Shown here in pieces: positions 61,216 through 64,000 of a DNA stretch of 64,000 nt. The stretch is from assembly GCA_039545315.1 (NCBI GenBank), contig BCIM01000005.1, positions 436,609 to 500,608 of the forward strand, in the 5' to 3' direction. Source of the DNA: Kondoa malvinella. Lineage: Eukaryota > Basidiomycota > Agaricostilbomycetes > Agaricostilbales > Kondoaceae. The position numbers and the translations under genes were made by a program. The stretch's first letter is position 1. Each line of letters begins with the position of its first letter. The notes below the pieces were generated by a model. It did no database searches. It was not told where the DNA came from and worked only from the letters and a program-made list of their open reading frames with translations.

Positions 61216-61539
61216 TAGCGTTGGTCCGCTCTCTGCTAAATGATTATGGCTAATTCGGCTTTAGGCGATCATGGAATGCTTTATGGCCCCCTTGCAATTG
61301 TCCCTCGTCTTCATTCTGCATTCTTTCACTCTGTAGACAGCTCATATACTCTAACTTGCTCTCTACTGCCATGTCTTCCAGAGATTAGCAGAACGGAATG
61401 CCCTTTGTCGGACAGAAGCAGTCTTCCGTTGTACCCGTCTATGACTTGGGGTTCTTCCTTCCTCTCTCTCTCTCTTTGCCCCATCATCACTATCACATTC
61501 ACTTTTCTGTCGCCTCAGTCTACAATCAGTCCGCGCAAG
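61216..61539. other. Intergenic stretch downstream of GET4
   Basis: About 324 bp without a gene. It contains a CT-rich tract (61451-61480) just before the next ATG that could be a core promoter element. Confidence 0.4.
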
Positions 61540-62385
61540 ATGTTTGAGACCGATAGTATCTACCCTGTAAGCCTGCCGTCGCATTCTTGCTGCAAACCTG
61601 ACCCGGCTCCAGAATCCTCAGCGTATCGATAAGGATCCCCGAGCTCCATACTGGCCGAGCGTTTATGTTGTAAGCAATTACTCCAGAATCCTCGCTGTTA
61701 CTGATTGGGGGCGGTGCAGCAACCCATTCATCGTCAAGATGTCCCTGCTCCAACAGCAGCTCAGGGTCACCCTCCGTGTGCAAAGCCTCCGCGCGCCCTG
61801 CCCTCTGAGCAGCATGGGCATGAGCCGCGAGTTCCGCCTAGGGCTACCGCTGCAGCGACGGTAAGCATGCCGATTCTATTCGATGGTCAATCTGACGTAT
61901 CCGGTAGTCTTCATCCAATGACCCTGCGGCGTGGTCGTCGCATGGCAGTCTTCCGACATGGACGAAAGTACCGCGAAATGGTAGAGCGTCCACTACATGG
62001 ACGGCGGTGCCGCCTCCAACAAATTTCGAAGGTCAGCCAAGCGTCAGAGATGTAAGGTTTCGTTGCATCTCCTGCAGTCAAAACTGAGCAGTCGGTCACA
62101 GAGAGTTGTGCGTGTCTCAATAATGACGTTTCTCGGCGTCTAGATAATCTGCCGTCCGAATAGGAACGCGGAGAGCAAGTGCTTTGTCCGGAGTGTCATG
62201 TTCCTTGTATTCACCCACGCAAAGCGCCTCGTCTACACAAGTGTGAAGGTGGCCAAAATGGATATGATCCTGCTCATTTGAATCTGGTAGATTGCAATGG
62301 CCATCTCTGGGTCAAGCGTGTGCCGGTGCGTCGTTTCCTTTGTATTTCCAGATGGCTCATTGACGATAAGCCGACTATCCAGTAG
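61540..62385 (+). CDS. Small protein with CPEC...HxxC motif, built from many short exons
   Basis: Unrecognised. Starts MFETDSIYP and is spliced through canonical gtaag introns (about 56, 50, 47 and 50 nt): DKDPRAPYWPSVYV, QPIHRQDVPAPTAAQGHPP, disordered Pro/Ala/Ser region, NFEGQPSVRD. A 6-nt exon (62102-62107, Arg-Val) is needed to reach ERGEQVLCPECHVPCIHPRK, then LHKCEGG and DCNGHLW. CPEC plus two further Cys and His look like a single zinc site. The stop is either directly after a last intron (GTG CCG TAG) or at 62385 by read-through. About 155-175 residues. Confidence 0.5.
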
Positions 62386-62766
62386 TAGGCTGTTGTTGTT
62401 GGCATCCGCAGGGAGAGTGCGCTTTTGGCATCTCCGATCTGTCTCGGACCTGGCGTTCTGCTTTCTGTACATTTATTTCTTCCAACTAGTTTTGTTTCGT
62501 GCTACACGTGGGGCGCAGTACCGTACTGCAATGCTTCCATGTCATTTCGACTTGACAAGTTTGCATGATTTCCCCAACATGAAAAGTTACAGTTCTATGA
62601 CCACCTTCAGGCGCGGGAGTTTCCTTCTTGCCTGGATGTGTACTTGTATTGAAACTCTTGGCGACCGTACTATCACTGCCAGTCCGTCTGATTTGAAGGT
62701 GATATGCGATAATGCAAGTGCGTGGTATAGTACAATGGACCCCCTACATTATTCTTGGGCACGCCT
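62386..62766. other. Intergenic stretch between convergent genes
   Basis: About 380 bp between two convergent 3' ends, AT-rich, no supported gene. The frame 62297-62815 plus that crosses it looks spurious. Confidence 0.4.
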
Positions 62767-64000
62767 TTACTGCTCGTCATCAGATGAATCCGTGGTAGAA
62801 ATCGCCGAGCTGTAATGCTGAGTAGTTGAAGCTTCATCTTGACTCTTGCCTGTCATGTCGCCCATCGAAAAGCGCCGCTGGACGTTCCGTTGACCGCCTC
62901 TCTTCCGCGAATTGTTCTGACTTTCGCTTGCTCCTTTTCGAATCCCCAACTTGCGCATGATCTCCTGTCGTTTGATCTGAGTAGCATTATCCTCTTGATC
63001 CGCTTGAGCATTCGCAGGGATCTTGCTCTTGCTGAGACTCTTGAGCTGCCTGCGAGGAGTTCGCTCTTCTTCCGATTCCAATGCTGTATCCGTATCAACA
63101 GTAGGCAAAGGAGCCGTGCGACCGCCAGCGTTCTGCCGAAGGACATCTCGAGCTTCTTCTCGTCCCTTGTCAATTTGCTTTTCGATCCTATCAAAGTAGC
63201 ACAGGAAGTTAGCAAAAGCCTTAGCGGTTACATTCTAAGCACTGACTTCATTCGATTATCGATCATGTGCAGCTTGGGCCAGGTAGCTCTTTGTCCAACA
63301 TCGATCATGCGCTCCAATTCAGCTGGATCTGGATCTGTGAGGATGCGGACCCAGTCTTTCGCTCTAGCTCTCGGCCAGATCGTGACTGAGCCGTCGAAGC
63401 GTTGCCTGTCAATGTCTTAGTACCTTATTAAAGCAGGAATATGTTGGCATACAGAAAGACAGATGACCAATTTTGCCCACCGAATTCAGGCATGAGCTCC
63501 AGGTCTCGAATGACCTATTGCCCTGATCAACCAGACTGCATTGAAGGTCACGGTAGACGTACTCTGAAGTTCTTGGTCAATTCGATCTTCAGGTACTGTT
63601 CAGCCGCTGACAGTAGGAAGCCTCCTCGCCAGCCTTTGCCTTTGCTATACAATAGGACAAGAGGGTCAAATGATGATCAGACTCCCTACTAGGACACGAA
63701 CCGATGAGATACAGGTCGACCAGGCGATCCTCTAGGCTGAAAACTGGTCAAACGGTCTTCATGAGCCTTTGTGCTTCAGGACAAAGGAAACCCCACGAAC
63801 AAGAAAAGACTGATATGCGGGTTGACTTGACTGACAATGGAGAAGTTGCAATTGAAGAGCAGATGCAAGCTCTGCAGCGGTATGTCCACTCGCAACGAAC
63901 CATCTTTATGTCTGCCTTGATATTCCCATGGACTGATTTCACCATTTGGTTTCTTGGTCCTGTGAGCAGGAAGAATTCAACAAATCGTCAAGACGATAGA
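62767..64000 (-). CDS. Patatin-type triacylglycerol lipase (Tgl/SDP1-like), 3' part
   Basis: Lipid-droplet lipase of the Tgl3/4/5-SDP1 family. The gene runs off the right window edge, so the N-terminus and GxSxG nucleophile are not seen. Visible family blocks, in order: NGEISPWEYQGRHKDGSL, VDIPLQSLHLLFNCNFSIV then SQVNPH, KGKGWRGGFLLSAAEQYLKI, VIRDLELMPEFGGQNWS, QRFDGSVTIWPRARAKDW, and RATWPKLHMIDNRM. After RIEKQIDKGREEARDVL comes a charged C-terminal tail with KIPANAQADQEDNATQ and a Ser/Asp-rich end. Partial at the 5' end; at least four introns. Confidence 0.85.

Noticed and set aside
62297..62815. 172-codon plus-strand frame
   Set aside because: It overlaps the end of the Cys-motif gene and the convergent lipase gene, has no motif or conserved feature, and looks like chance.

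Overview
The window is compact nuclear DNA of a fungus, most likely a basidiomycete with a small genome. Genes sit 50-300 bp apart on both strands and almost all are interrupted by introns of about 45-57 nt (GT donor, a CTNAY branch site such as ctgac close to the AG). Two features favour Basidiomycota: a Ste50/Ubc2-type adaptor with C-terminal SH3 domains, and this intron pattern. The species cannot be told from the sequence. I saw no rRNA, tRNA, transposon or CRISPR array. Coordinates of multi-exon genes run from start codon to stop codon and include introns.

Region 1-16 kb: UGGT, the ER folding sensor (minus, ends in KDEL); the pH-response BRO1 protein PalC (divergent, 45 bp between the two ATGs); the PP1 catalytic subunit; a Ser-rich unknown; the Ste50/Ubc2 MAPK adaptor; a possible small membrane protein; and the SF3b subunit Rds3/PHF5A. 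Region 16-31 kb: two unknown minus-strand genes, the septation scaffold Cdc11/Nud1, an F-box protein, the SANT corepressor Snt1 and cystathionine gamma-synthase. Region 31-41 kb: an unrecognised ~555-residue Cys/Trp-containing protein, a WDR89-like WD40 protein, condensin HEAT subunit Ycg1, tRNA 2'-phosphotransferase Tpt1 and an unknown protein. Region 41-54 kb: a Gln-rich acidic-tailed protein, a decayed acyl-protein-thioesterase-like locus, an F-box-like/LRR-like unknown, DASH subunit Dam1, a secreted N-glycoprotein of unknown role, Bfr1, the H/ACA snoRNP protein Nhp2 and an HNH-like zinc protein. Region 54-64 kb: a secreted chitin deacetylase, Orc1, another F-box/LRR-like protein, Get4, a small Cys-motif protein with an inferred 6-nt exon, and the 3' half of a patatin-type triacylglycerol lipase cut by the window edge.

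Most genes are housekeeping and unrelated. Several concern the cell cycle and chromosomes (PP1, Cdc11/Nud1, Ycg1, Dam1, Orc1), but this looks like chance neighbourhood rather than a functional cluster. I found no convincing new multi-gene system. The best leads are the unrecognised 31.4-33.3 kb protein, two inferred microexons (5 and 6 nt), a GC-AG intron in palC, the broken thioesterase locus and the secreted glycoprotein whose start codon is unclear.
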